Source: a virus
Length of the DNA: 27,109 nt
Strand: one strand, 5' to 3'
IMG/VR virus record: IMGVR_UViG_3300032242_000300
Coordinates: 1-27,109 of that record
Part shown: positions 1 through 5,935 of the stretch, in pieces
Numbering within the stretch: the stretch's first letter is position 1
Layout: each line of letters starts with the position of its first letter
The notes under the pieces: generated by a model
Database searches by the model: none
The model's input: the letters and a program-made list of their open reading frames with translations, nothing else
What the model was told of the DNA's origin: nothing
Translations under genes and position numbers: made by a program

Positions 1-138
1 TACACCACACCACAACAACGCACATGGGTAGGGCTGACAAAAGAAGATATTGACTACCTTGGAATTCATACCACGGACACGCACCCCGAAGATTTTAATA
101 GGTATGTAGAAGCCAAACTAAAGGAGAAGAACACATGA
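1..138 (+). CDS. Small phage protein, 3' part only (5' end outside window)
   Basis: The reading frame is open from the first base to a TGA at 136-138 and gives 45 residues ending KLKEKNT. The start lies outside the window. The segment QQRTWVGLTKEDIDY is nearly identical to KQRTWVGLTKKDIDK in the next gene, and both end in LKEKNT, so the two are tandem paralogs. The DNA also matches closely, including the last 17 bases before the stop. The stop overlaps the next start in an ATGA arrangement, which implies translational coupling. I do not recognise the family and assign no function. It is small, charged and soluble-looking, and probably belongs to the early accessory genes. Confidence 0.7.
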   Translation, partial: YTTPQQRTWVGLTKEDIDYLGIHTTDTHPEDFNRYVEAKLKEKNT

Positions 139-359
139 CATCAACAGGACACGAACCAACATACACATGGTCTGAAGTTCAAAAACAAATTGAAACCGCT
201 GTTAAGCACGACAGAAAACAACGCACATGGGTAGGGTTGACTAAGAAAGACATAGACAAGGCATGGGAGTGGGCGCAAAAAAGTTCACCATATGGGGTAA
301 CCAGAATTGAAGTCTTTGCAAAAGAACTTGAAGCAACCCTCAAGGAGAAGAACACATGA
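135..359 (+). CDS. Small phage protein of unknown function (74 aa), paralog of the upstream gene
   Basis: The ATG overlaps the upstream stop by four bases, with GGAG placed 8 bases before it. The 74-residue product has two recognisable parts. An N-terminal module begins MTSTGHEPTYTWSEV and recurs almost unchanged at the start of the gene at 4087. A C-terminal module, RTWVGLTKKDIDKAWEWAQ to LKEKNT, is shared with the truncated gene upstream. The product is hydrophilic, with no signal peptide or membrane segment. I do not recognise its function. It is probably one of the rapidly shuffled small early proteins of this phage, and the module sharing is direct sequence evidence for duplication and recombination. 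Confidence 0.75.
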   Translation: MTSTGHEPTYTWSEVQKQIETAVKHDRKQRTWVGLTKKDIDKAWEWAQKSSPYGVTRIEVFAKELEATLKEKNT

Positions 360-517
360 TTCTTAACCAAGGCAAAGTCGCTGGCGGTTTGGCAGAAGAA
401 CTGTTAGAAGTGATACACAAGTATGACGAGACGCTATACATGGCAACCGTGATTGGCGTATTGGAGTTGGTGAAACAACAGTTGATTAACGAGAGTATGG
501 AGAACAATGATGCTTGA
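356..517 (+). CDS. Hypothetical small protein (53 aa)
   Basis: The ATG overlaps the preceding stop in an ATGA junction, with AAGGAGAAG just upstream as ribosome binding site. The 53-residue product is predicted to be mostly helical (LAEELLEVIHKYDETLYMATVIGVLELVKQQL), with no clear membrane segment or motif. It ends at TGA 515-517 and overlaps the next start by a few bases. I do not recognise the family. The tight coupling on both sides supports a real gene in the early operon. Confidence 0.6.
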   Translation: MILNQGKVAGGLAEELLEVIHKYDETLYMATVIGVLELVKQQLINESMENNDA

Positions 518-608
518 AACAATCGCATGGGCAGTAATGCTACTTGTCATGGGCGGAGCAATCGTAGTGCTTATCGGCGTAGCAATCTTTATGTTGAGTA
601 AAGACTAA
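510..608 (+). CDS. Small single-span membrane protein (32 aa)
   Basis: There are two possible in-frame starts, at 507 and 510. The second is preferred because GGAG at 499-502 then lies 7 bases away. The product is almost entirely one hydrophobic helix (AWAVMLLVMGGAIVVLIGVAIFML) followed by a short basic/acidic tail SKD, so it should be a single-pass inner-membrane peptide. Phages often carry such peptides as holin-like, superinfection-exclusion or host-modulating factors, but nothing here decides between them. The gene overlaps the end of its upstream neighbour, and its TAA shares one base with the next ATG (TAATG). Confidence 0.55.
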   Translation: MLETIAWAVMLLVMGGAIVVLIGVAIFMLSKD

Positions 609-841
609 TGAAATGTCCCATCTGTAACGCTTGGTCGACAGTTAAAACAACTAGAGAATCGCCCACTTTTGGGCATACACGAAGGAGAGAATGTGGAAAC
701 GAGCACCGATTTACAACCAAGGAAGTCTTTATCCCGCAAGAGGCAATTGATGAAGAACGAAGAACACATATCAAAAATATGCAAGAACGATTGGAGTCCG
801 TTCGAGCGAGTAGACGGAAAGATTCTAGAAAGGCTACATAA
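608..841 (+). CDS. NrdR-like zinc ribbon protein without ATP-cone (77 aa)
   Basis: The N-terminus MKCPIC, followed by RRREC and HRFTTKE, matches the zinc ribbon of the bacterial regulator NrdR, which represses ribonucleotide reductase genes by binding DNA. The predicted metal ligands are C3, C6, C29 and H33, so the usual fourth cysteine is replaced by a histidine. NrdR is about 150 residues and carries an ATP-cone after the ribbon. Here the protein ends after a short charged helix (residues 45-77), so nucleotide sensing is absent. It may bind nucleic acid, or mimic or interfere with host NrdR, but that is inference. The start shares its A with the preceding TAA. A 68-base gap follows before the next gene. 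Confidence 0.7.
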   Translation: MKCPICNAWSTVKTTRESPTFGHTRRRECGNEHRFTTKEVFIPQEAIDEERRTHIKNMQERLESVRASRRKDSRKAT

Positions 842-909
842 AAAACTATTGAAACATCAAACACCACCCCAACTTGAACAAGCCCCTTTTTAATTTAATG
901 GAGAAAACT

Positions 910-1407
910 ATGGCAACAGCAAAAAAATCAACAGCGTTAAACGCAAAAGTTCGTAAGTATTTAGCAAAGTACCCAAATGCAAAAGCACAGGTAGTCGCCG
1001 ACGCCACTGGTGCAACAGCGCAATACGTACACAACATTCGATACATGGATAACAAGAAGCAAGAACTATTGTTACCACAGATCTTGAAGACAAAAAATAA
1101 ATGGAAGTTTATGGAGGCAGTAACAAGCGATACGCCTATAGCTGACTTGGCTTACGAAGTAAGTAAGGGTAGGTCTGAGCAACGCATAGCTGAATTAGTA
1201 GATCACCCCGCACATTACAAAGTGGGCGGTATCGAGACTATTGACTTCATCGACGCAAAAGAGTTTGGCTATAACCTTGGCAACGTAGTTAAATACATTA
1301 GCCGCGCCGACCACAAAGGTAGTCACTATGAAGACCTATGCAAAGCACGTTGGTATCTGAACCGCGAGATTGCTAAGTTCTCACCACAGCCAGAGGTGAC
1401 TAAATGA
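910..1407 (+). CDS. DUF3310-domain protein, T7 gp1.7-like putative nucleotide kinase (165 aa)
   Basis: Residues 97-155 match the DUF3310 family: VDHPAHYKVGGIETIDFID, then GNVVKYISRA, then DLCKARWYLNREI. T7 gp1.7, a nucleotide kinase affecting dTMP/dGMP phosphorylation and dideoxythymidine sensitivity, belongs to this family, so a role in the nucleotide pool is likely. The N-terminal half (residues 10-45, KVRKYLAKYPNAKAQVV...ATAQYVHNIRY) looks like a small helix-turn-helix domain, an arrangement seen in related phage proteins. The frame is open back to 874, but the start at 910 is preferred because GGAG lies 7 bases upstream. The stop overlaps the next ATG by four bases. Confidence 0.75.
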   Translation: MATAKKSTALNAKVRKYLAKYPNAKAQVVADATGATAQYVHNIRYMDNKKQELLLPQILKTKNKWKFMEAVTSDTPIADLAYEVSKGRSEQRIAELVDHPAHYKVGGIETIDFIDAKEFGYNLGNVVKYISRADHKGSHYEDLCKARWYLNREIAKFSPQPEVTK

Positions 1408-1646
1408 CTACAAAAGCAAAAGACGACGACCGCACCGAGTTACATCAGTACGCTGTTTATAAATTAAATGGTATCACTTACCTACCACACTACCGAGATG
1501 TGAAGAGATACGTTGGCCCGGGATATCCAAGACATAACAAGAATGTTTATACGGTAGCAGAGTTATTTAGTGCTGGGGCTACACCATCTAATGCGTTTCT
1601 TTGGAAGCGTTCCGAGTATGGCATTATGAAAGTGAGTAGCGTATGA
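1404..1646 (+). CDS. Hypothetical protein (80 aa)
   Basis: It starts in an ATGA overlap with the DUF3310 gene and ends in another with the following gene, so its position in the operon is firm. The product is tyrosine-rich and hydrophilic (YAVYKLNGITYLPHYRDVKRYVGPGYP, then VYTVAELFSAGATPSNAFLWKR). The segment VAELFSAGATPSNAFLW could be a short recognition helix, but I do not recognise a family. There is no signal peptide or transmembrane helix. Its place between the DUF3310 gene and the DNA polymerase suggests an early or replication-associated role, by position only. Confidence 0.65.
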   Translation: MTTKAKDDDRTELHQYAVYKLNGITYLPHYRDVKRYVGPGYPRHNKNVYTVAELFSAGATPSNAFLWKRSEYGIMKVSSV

Positions 1647-1852
1647 AGATGAAAGGTGTAAGTGCGGACGTACAGAAAGCATGGAACCTTATGTCCATGC
1701 ACAACAGCGAGTTGCTATTAGAAAACGCCGAGTTAAAACTACGGATAGCGCACCTTGAAAGTCGTATACCTCTAATGGATAGGGCGTGCATTGGTTTGGT
1801 AGATGTGTGGTACGACCTAAAGCATTGGTGGATTAACAGAAAGATTGCATGA
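1643..1852 (+). CDS. Small coiled-coil protein of unknown function (69 aa)
   Basis: The start overlaps the previous stop and the stop overlaps the DNA polymerase start, both by four bases. A second in-frame ATG lies six bases downstream (1649). Residues 12-42 (AWNLMSMHNSELLLENAELKLRIAHLESRI) carry leucines in heptad-like spacing and probably form a short coiled coil. A tryptophan-rich tail (VDVWYDLKHWWINRK) follows. No catalytic motif is visible. Coupling to the polymerase gene suggests a possible accessory factor, but that is only a positional guess. Confidence 0.65.
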   Translation: MKMKGVSADVQKAWNLMSMHNSELLLENAELKLRIAHLESRIPLMDRACIGLVDVWYDLKHWWINRKIA

Positions 1853-3708
1853 ACCTGATTGCACTTGACTTCGAGACGTTCTATGACAAAGACTTCTCTC
1901 TATCTAAACTGACGACGGAGGAATACATTCGTGATGATCGCTTTGAAGCCATAGGCGTTGGCGTTAAATTAAACGACGAGGAAACTGCGTGGTTTAGCGG
2001 GGACATGAAAGCCACCAAAGAGTGGCTTATGCAATTTCCTTGGGATGAGTCTTTTCTTCTTGCGCACAACTGCATGTTCGATGCCGCGATTTTGTCGTGG
2101 CGGTTTGGCATTAAACCAAAAGTTCTTCTTGATACTCTAGCAATGCTTCGTGCTGTTGACGGCACTGAGGTAGGTAATAGCTTAGCAAAAGCCGCCGAGC
2201 GTTACGGCTTAGGGGTCAAGGGGACTGAGGTTGTTGCGGCAATGGGTAAGCGTCGCGCCGACTTCACTGAAGCAGACCTAAAACAATACGGTGAGTATTG
2301 CAAGAATGACGTTAACCTAACTCATTCTCTATTCCAAATCCTGCAAGCAAACTTTCAAAAGCCTGAGCTACGCCTAATAGATATGACTTTGCGTATGTTC
2401 ACAGAGCCAACCTTGCGTCTTGATCTACCAGTACTTGAACAGCATCTTGTACAAGTACAAGAGAAGAAGGAAGCCTTGATCGCTGAGGCATGCGCCGACC
2501 GTGAAGTTCTTATGTCCAATCAGAAGTTTGCTGAGCGACTGATTGAGTATGGTGTTCCACCACCCATGAAGGTTAGCCCCACGACAGGAAAGATGGCGTT
2601 GGCTTTAGCTAAAAGCGATGAAGGGTTCAAGGCCCTAGCAGAGCATTGGGACGAGCGAGTGCAAGCGCTTGTGGCCGCACGCCTTGGGACAAAGTCCACA
2701 CTAGAAGAGACACGTACGCAAAGATTTATCTCCATAGCGAAGCGCGGTAGCCTTCCAGTACCGTTGAGATACTATGCCGCACACACAGGGCGTTGGGGCG
2801 GGGACGACAAACTTAACTTGCAGAACATACCGCGCAAGTCACCTCTCAAGACTGCTATCGTAGTACCCGAAGGCTACATCATGATTGACGCCGACTCCTC
2901 ACAGATCGAAGCGCGGATCGTTGCATGGCTAGCAGGGCAAGCCGATTTAGTAAGTGCGTTCGCAAAAGGTTTGGACGTGTACAAGATCATGGCGGCAAAG
3001 ATATATAACAAACCAGTTGAAGAGATTGATGATGCCGAAAGATTTGTGGGTAAGACTACGATTCTTGGTGCTGGCTACGGAATGGGTTGGAAGAAGTTTC
3101 AACTACAACTAAAGAACTTTGGGGTAAGTTTGGGCGACAACATGTGTCAACATATTTTGAAGGTGTATCGCCAAGAGTTTCCCTATGTCCCTGCGTTATG
3201 GGATGAAGGACACAACACACTTGATGCGTTGTCAAGTGAAAAACTTGTTACTACTACATTTGGGAAACAGCCACAGGCAGTAAGCGTTCTTCCCGGAATT
3301 GGCTATGATCTACCTAGCGGTTTACCTCTCAAGTATATGAATCTGCGTGCCACTGAAGTTGATGATCGGGGCCGAGCACAGTACGTCTACGATACACGCA
3401 AAGGCACAGTGCGAATCTACGGCGGCAAGGTAGTGGAGAACTTATGTCAAGCTCTAGCACGCTGTGTTATTGCTGAGCAAATGCTAAAGATATCTAAAAG
3501 ATATCAGCCAGTTTTAACCGTGCATGATGCCGTGGCATGTGTAGTACCCGAAGCAGAGCGCGATGAAGCTATTAAATATGTGGATGAGTGCATGCGTTGG
3601 AAACCTAAATGGGCCGAGACACTACCTCTAGCGTGTGAGATTGGCGTAGGTAAAAACTACGGCGACTGCAGTAAGAAAATGTCTATTGAGAAATGGGGTT
3701 TGGTATGA
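1849..3708 (+). CDS. polA: Family A DNA polymerase with 3'-5' exonuclease (619 aa)
   Basis: This is a replicative DNA polymerase of the Pol I family. The proofreading exonuclease is at the N-terminus: Exo I D7 and E9 in DFETF, Exo II D78 in HNCMFDAA, Exo III Y150 and D154 in YCKND. There is no 5'-3' exonuclease domain. The polymerase part shows HTGRWGGDDKLNLQNIPR (about 312-329), motif A with D349 in DSSQIEAR, and motif B from R398 and K402 to Y410-G411 (GKTTILGAGYG). Motif C is H559-D560 in TVHDAV. By motif B alignment, L406 sits where E. coli Pol I has F762 and T7 polymerase has tyrosine. All catalytic residues are present. The start and stop both overlap neighbours by four bases. Confidence 0.96.
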   Translation: MNLIALDFETFYDKDFSLSKLTTEEYIRDDRFEAIGVGVKLNDEETAWFSGDMKATKEWLMQFPWDESFLLAHNCMFDAAILSWRFGIKPKVLLDTLAMLRAVDGTEVGNSLAKAAERYGLGVKGTEVVAAMGKRRADFTEADLKQYGEYCKNDVNLTHSLFQILQANFQKPELRLIDMTLRMFTEPTLRLDLPVLEQHLVQVQEKKEALIAEACADREVLMSNQKFAERLIEYGVPPPMKVSPTTGKMALALAKSDEGFKALAEHWDERVQALVAARLGTKSTLEETRTQRFISIAKRGSLPVPLRYYAAHTGRWGGDDKLNLQNIPRKSPLKTAIVVPEGYIMIDADSSQIEARIVAWLAGQADLVSAFAKGLDVYKIMAAKIYNKPVEEIDDAERFVGKTTILGAGYGMGWKKFQLQLKNFGVSLGDNMCQHILKVYRQEFPYVPALWDEGHNTLDALSSEKLVTTTFGKQPQAVSVLPGIGYDLPSGLPLKYMNLRATEVDDRGRAQYVYDTRKGTVRIYGGKVVENLCQALARCVIAEQMLKISKRYQPVLTVHDAVACVVPEAERDEAIKYVDECMRWKPKWAETLPLACEIGVGKNYGDCSKKMSIEKWGLV

Positions 3709-3872
3709 GGGAAGTTACATTCTTTACCGACGACTACGGGGATCTTTGGAGGCACGTAGAGGGAGACACTTTCAGATTTTGGTACGACGCACCAAACAAA
3801 AAGATACATGCTCTTCTAATGTCATGGGGAATCTATGACGATTGGGGCGGCTTAAAGGAGAAACAAGCATGA
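3705..3872 (+). CDS. Hypothetical protein (55 aa)
   Basis: The ATG at 3705 overlaps the polymerase stop by four bases, and the TGA at 3870-3872 overlaps the next ATG in the same way. The 55-residue product is rich in aromatic and acidic residues (VTFFTDDYGDLWRHVEGDTFRFWYD, then ALLMSWGIYDDWGG). It might form a small beta-rich domain. No family is recognised. Coupled junctions on both sides are the main evidence that it is translated. Confidence 0.6.
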   Translation: MREVTFFTDDYGDLWRHVEGDTFRFWYDAPNKKIHALLMSWGIYDDWGGLKEKQA

Positions 3873-4090
3873 CACAAGATGAAATCAAAGAAATAATTGC
3901 CAAAGTTTATGGTGTTGTATGGACTAACAACGCACAACTTAGAGACTTGACTGCCTTTGCCAAACTGGTAGAAGAGCATGAGCGTGAATCTTGCGCTGAA
4001 AAGGCTTGGATTGCTTTGGTAAAACATGGTCAACCTTTGAATGTTAGACAAGATATAACAAATGCAATCAGAACAAGGGGACAAGCATGA
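3869..4090 (+). CDS. Hypothetical small protein (73 aa) sharing a C-terminal module with its neighbour
   Basis: The chosen ATG at 3869 has AAAGGAG 9 bases upstream and overlaps the previous stop. An earlier in-frame TTG at 3842 is less likely because it lies deeper in the upstream gene. The 73-residue product is helical and charged (MTQDEIKEIIAKVYGVVW...LVEEHERESCAEKAW), ending AIRTRGQA. That ending, and the RExCA segment, recur in the next gene, and the DNA across the stop is almost the same. No enzymatic motif or membrane segment is seen and the function is unknown. The protein is part of the duplicated small-gene family of this window. Confidence 0.65.
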   Translation: MTQDEIKEIIAKVYGVVWTNNAQLRDLTAFAKLVEEHERESCAEKAWIALVKHGQPLNVRQDITNAIRTRGQA

Positions 4091-4266
4091 CATCAACAGG
4101 ATACGAACCAACGTACACATGGTCTGAGGTGAAAAAGCAAATTGATTTAGCAATTGCTCTTGAGCGTGAGGCGTGTGCAAAGGTGGCTGACGAATACGCT
4201 AACGGGCTTGAGCGTAACTACTCTGAAATCATTGCTGACGCAATCAGAGCAAGGGGACAAGCATGA
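4087..4266 (+). CDS. Chimeric small protein (59 aa) built from two neighbouring gene modules
   Basis: The ATG at 4087 and the TGA at 4264-4266 both sit in ATGA overlaps. The N-terminus, MTSTGYEPTYTWSEV followed by KKQID, is nearly identical to residues 1-20 of the gene at 135. The C-terminus, REACA to AIRARGQA, matches the gene immediately upstream (RESCA to AIRTRGQA). The gene therefore looks like a recombination product of two paralog families. The function is unknown and the product is hydrophilic and helical. Its coupling to the downstream nuclease may simply preserve ribosome flow through the operon. Confidence 0.65.
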   Translation: MTSTGYEPTYTWSEVKKQIDLAIALEREACAKVADEYANGLERNYSEIIADAIRARGQA

Positions 4267-4928
4267 ATTACACATGGTCGTATTCAAGCATCTCGCTGTT
4301 TCAGCAGTGCCCTCGCAAGTACCACAGGATGCGTATCGTCAAGGATATCGTCGAGCCACCACAGGAACACTTGCTTTACGGCACTGCAGTTCATAAGGCA
4401 GCAGAAGAATACGTGCGTGATGGTACTCCGATACCAGAAAAGTACGCTTATATCCAGCCGTTCTTAGACCCATTGAAAGCCTTGTCAGGTGAGAAGTTAT
4501 GTGAGCATGAGATGGGCTTGACCAAGGACATGAAGCCCTGCGGATTCAGAGATAAAGATGTTTGGTTTCGTGGGATTGCTGACTTACTGGTTATTGATGG
4601 CGAGAAAGCACGCATCATTGATTACAAGACTAGCAAGAGCAGTCGGTACGCCGACAAGAAACAACTCGAACTGCTGTCCCTACTAACCTTTAGACACTTC
4701 CCGCAAGTCAAAACAATCAAGGCTGGTCTGATGTTCTTGGTTGTCAAAGACTTGGTTCGCGCCGAGTTCAATGCAGATCAACAAACTGATGCTTGGAGCA
4801 AGTGGATACCCGAGACAAATCAGCTAGAGAGTGCGATGATTACGGATGTTTGGAACCCTCGACCAAACTTCACCTGCCGTGGTTGGTGCCCTGTAACCGA
4901 CTGCGAACACAACAGCAAGAAACTTTAG
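4263..4928 (+). CDS. RecB/Cas4-like PD-(D/E)XK nuclease with predicted Fe-S cluster (221 aa)
   Basis: The N-terminus (SYSSISLFQQCPRKYH) and core motifs match phage RecB-family exonucleases. Active-site candidates are H44 in GTAVHKAAEEY, D107 in GIADLLV, D120 and K122 in IIDYKTS, and Q134. Four cysteines, C16 near the N-terminus and C205, C209 and C214 at the C-terminus, have the 1+3 layout of the iron-sulfur cluster in AddB and Cas4 nucleases. It probably resects or processes DNA ends during replication-recombination. No cas1 or cas2 is nearby, so a CRISPR adaptation role is not supported. The start overlaps the previous gene by four bases. Confidence 0.85.
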   Translation: MNYTWSYSSISLFQQCPRKYHRMRIVKDIVEPPQEHLLYGTAVHKAAEEYVRDGTPIPEKYAYIQPFLDPLKALSGEKLCEHEMGLTKDMKPCGFRDKDVWFRGIADLLVIDGEKARIIDYKTSKSSRYADKKQLELLSLLTFRHFPQVKTIKAGLMFLVVKDLVRAEFNADQQTDAWSKWIPETNQLESAMITDVWNPRPNFTCRGWCPVTDCEHNSKKL

Positions 4929-4936
4929 GAGTCCCT

Positions 4937-5203
4937 ATGCCCTACGTCAATAAACCAAGACCATATAAACACGAATACGAAACATACGACGGCACGCCCG
5001 CCGTTAAGAAAAAAAGAGCCGAGCGCAACAAAGCACGGCGCATCATGGAAGAAGCAGGATTAGTTCACAAGGGAGATGGAAAAGATGTCGATCACAAAAA
5101 ACCTCTTAGTAAAGGCGGAAAAACCACAAGATCAAACTTGCGCGTCAAGTCTGCAACAGACAATAGATCATATGCTCGCCGATCCGACCACGGGGTTAAA
5201 TAA
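4937..5203 (+). CDS. HNH endonuclease (88 aa)
   Basis: The start ATG at 4937 has AGGAG 5 bases upstream. The frame is open further upstream but overlaps the nuclease gene there. After a basic linker (VKKKRAERNKARRIMEEAGL), residues 50-78 read DVDHKKPLSKGG...SNLRVKSATDN, typical of HNH nucleases. D52-H53 supplies the catalytic base, and N67 and N76 complete the fold. The short, stand-alone, very basic form could be a homing-type nicking enzyme or a phage DNA-processing nuclease. It is not next to terminase or portal genes, so a packaging role is not indicated. The 3' end overlaps the next gene in another frame. Confidence 0.8.
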   Translation: MPYVNKPRPYKHEYETYDGTPAVKKKRAERNKARRIMEEAGLVHKGDGKDVDHKKPLSKGGKTTRSNLRVKSATDNRSYARRSDHGVK

Positions 5204-5588
5204 GGCAATAGAAGAGGCAAACACTAATGCTTTGCTGTATGGGTCTTCAATGATACAAATTGGACCCCCAAACACCACTATTACTGCTGGCCCATACATC
5301 ACGCACATAGGCAAAAACGCCACTATAGGCAGAGCACTACCTCAAGGCTATCCACGACAAGTAAATCTTAGGAGCACCGACTTGGACAAACACCCAGCGT
5401 TTGAGTTAACCGTGGAACAACTTCGTGGGGCTTGGATGCTTGCGTATGGAACTCGTTGGATTTCTATGGAAACCCCTCTTGAAGACGACTATCTAAATGT
5501 TGTAGCTCAGCGCCTTGTTGCTTTGGGTGAAGTAGAGACTCACAATGTTATTGACCAGTATGCACCTATGGCTCGGATAAAGATATGA
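5172..5588 (+). CDS. Hypothetical protein (about 138 aa), related to the next gene
   Basis: The stop at 5586-5588 overlaps the next ATG. The start is uncertain. ATG 5172 lies inside the HNH gene with no good ribosome binding site, the next in-frame ATG is 5250, and the frame stays open to 5076. The C-terminal half holds LTVEQLRGAWMLAYGTRWI, which matches MTNDQLKAAWILEYGDRPI in the following gene, so the two are paralogs with a shared helical domain. The N-terminal half (ALLYGSSMIQIGPPNTTITAG) looks beta-rich. I do not recognise a function. Confidence 0.6.
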   Translation: MLADPTTGLNKAIEEANTNALLYGSSMIQIGPPNTTITAGPYITHIGKNATIGRALPQGYPRQVNLRSTDLDKHPAFELTVEQLRGAWMLAYGTRWISMETPLEDDYLNVVAQRLVALGEVETHNVIDQYAPMARIKI

Positions 5589-5935
5589 GTACGGACACAC
5601 TGAGATACAAAGCAAAAGAACGCTACCAGTTTGGTTGGGCTGACCCAAAAGAACAAAATTGGGCGACGCGGTTTGAAGATTTAAAGACTACAGTGATAGG
5701 ACACTTTGCTCGTAGTATGACAAACGACCAACTTAAAGCCGCATGGATTCTGGAGTACGGCGATCGCCCAATTACATTTCACGAGTTAAAGGAGAAATGG
5801 ATACAAGACGAGTCTGGTGACGCGCGGTGCATTGCACAGGAAACCCACTATCGTGAGTTATTGATTGCGGAAAAAGATTTTTCTAGCAACTTCACAATTT
5901 ATGCTATTAAAGACAAACTAAATGCAAGTAATTGA
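5585..5935 (+). CDS. Hypothetical protein (116 aa), paralog of the upstream gene
   Basis: It starts in an ATGA overlap with its paralog and ends 14 bases inside the SNF2 helicase gene. The motif QLKAAWILEYGDRPITF (about residues 49-65) is shared with the upstream gene. The rest is hydrophilic and helical with no signal peptide, membrane segment or catalytic motif. A tandem pair of related small proteins just before a helicase might act with it, but that is positional inference only. Confidence 0.65.
   Translation: MSTDTLRYKAKERYQFGWADPKEQNWATRFEDLKTTVIGHFARSMTNDQLKAAWILEYGDRPITFHELKEKWIQDESGDARCIAQETHYRELLIAEKDFSSNFTIYAIKDKLNASN

Noticed and set aside
3488-3505. Repeated GATATC palindromes near the end of the polymerase gene
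   Set aside because: They lie in well-conserved coding sequence close to motif C and fit ordinary codons.
3842-3868. TTG start extending the 73-aa gene
   Set aside because: ATG 3869 has AAAGGAG at proper spacing and the ATGA overlap typical of this operon.
4263-4928. Cas4 of a CRISPR adaptation module
   Set aside because: No cas1, cas2, repeat array or other cas gene is present; stand-alone RecB/Cas4-like nucleases are common in phages.
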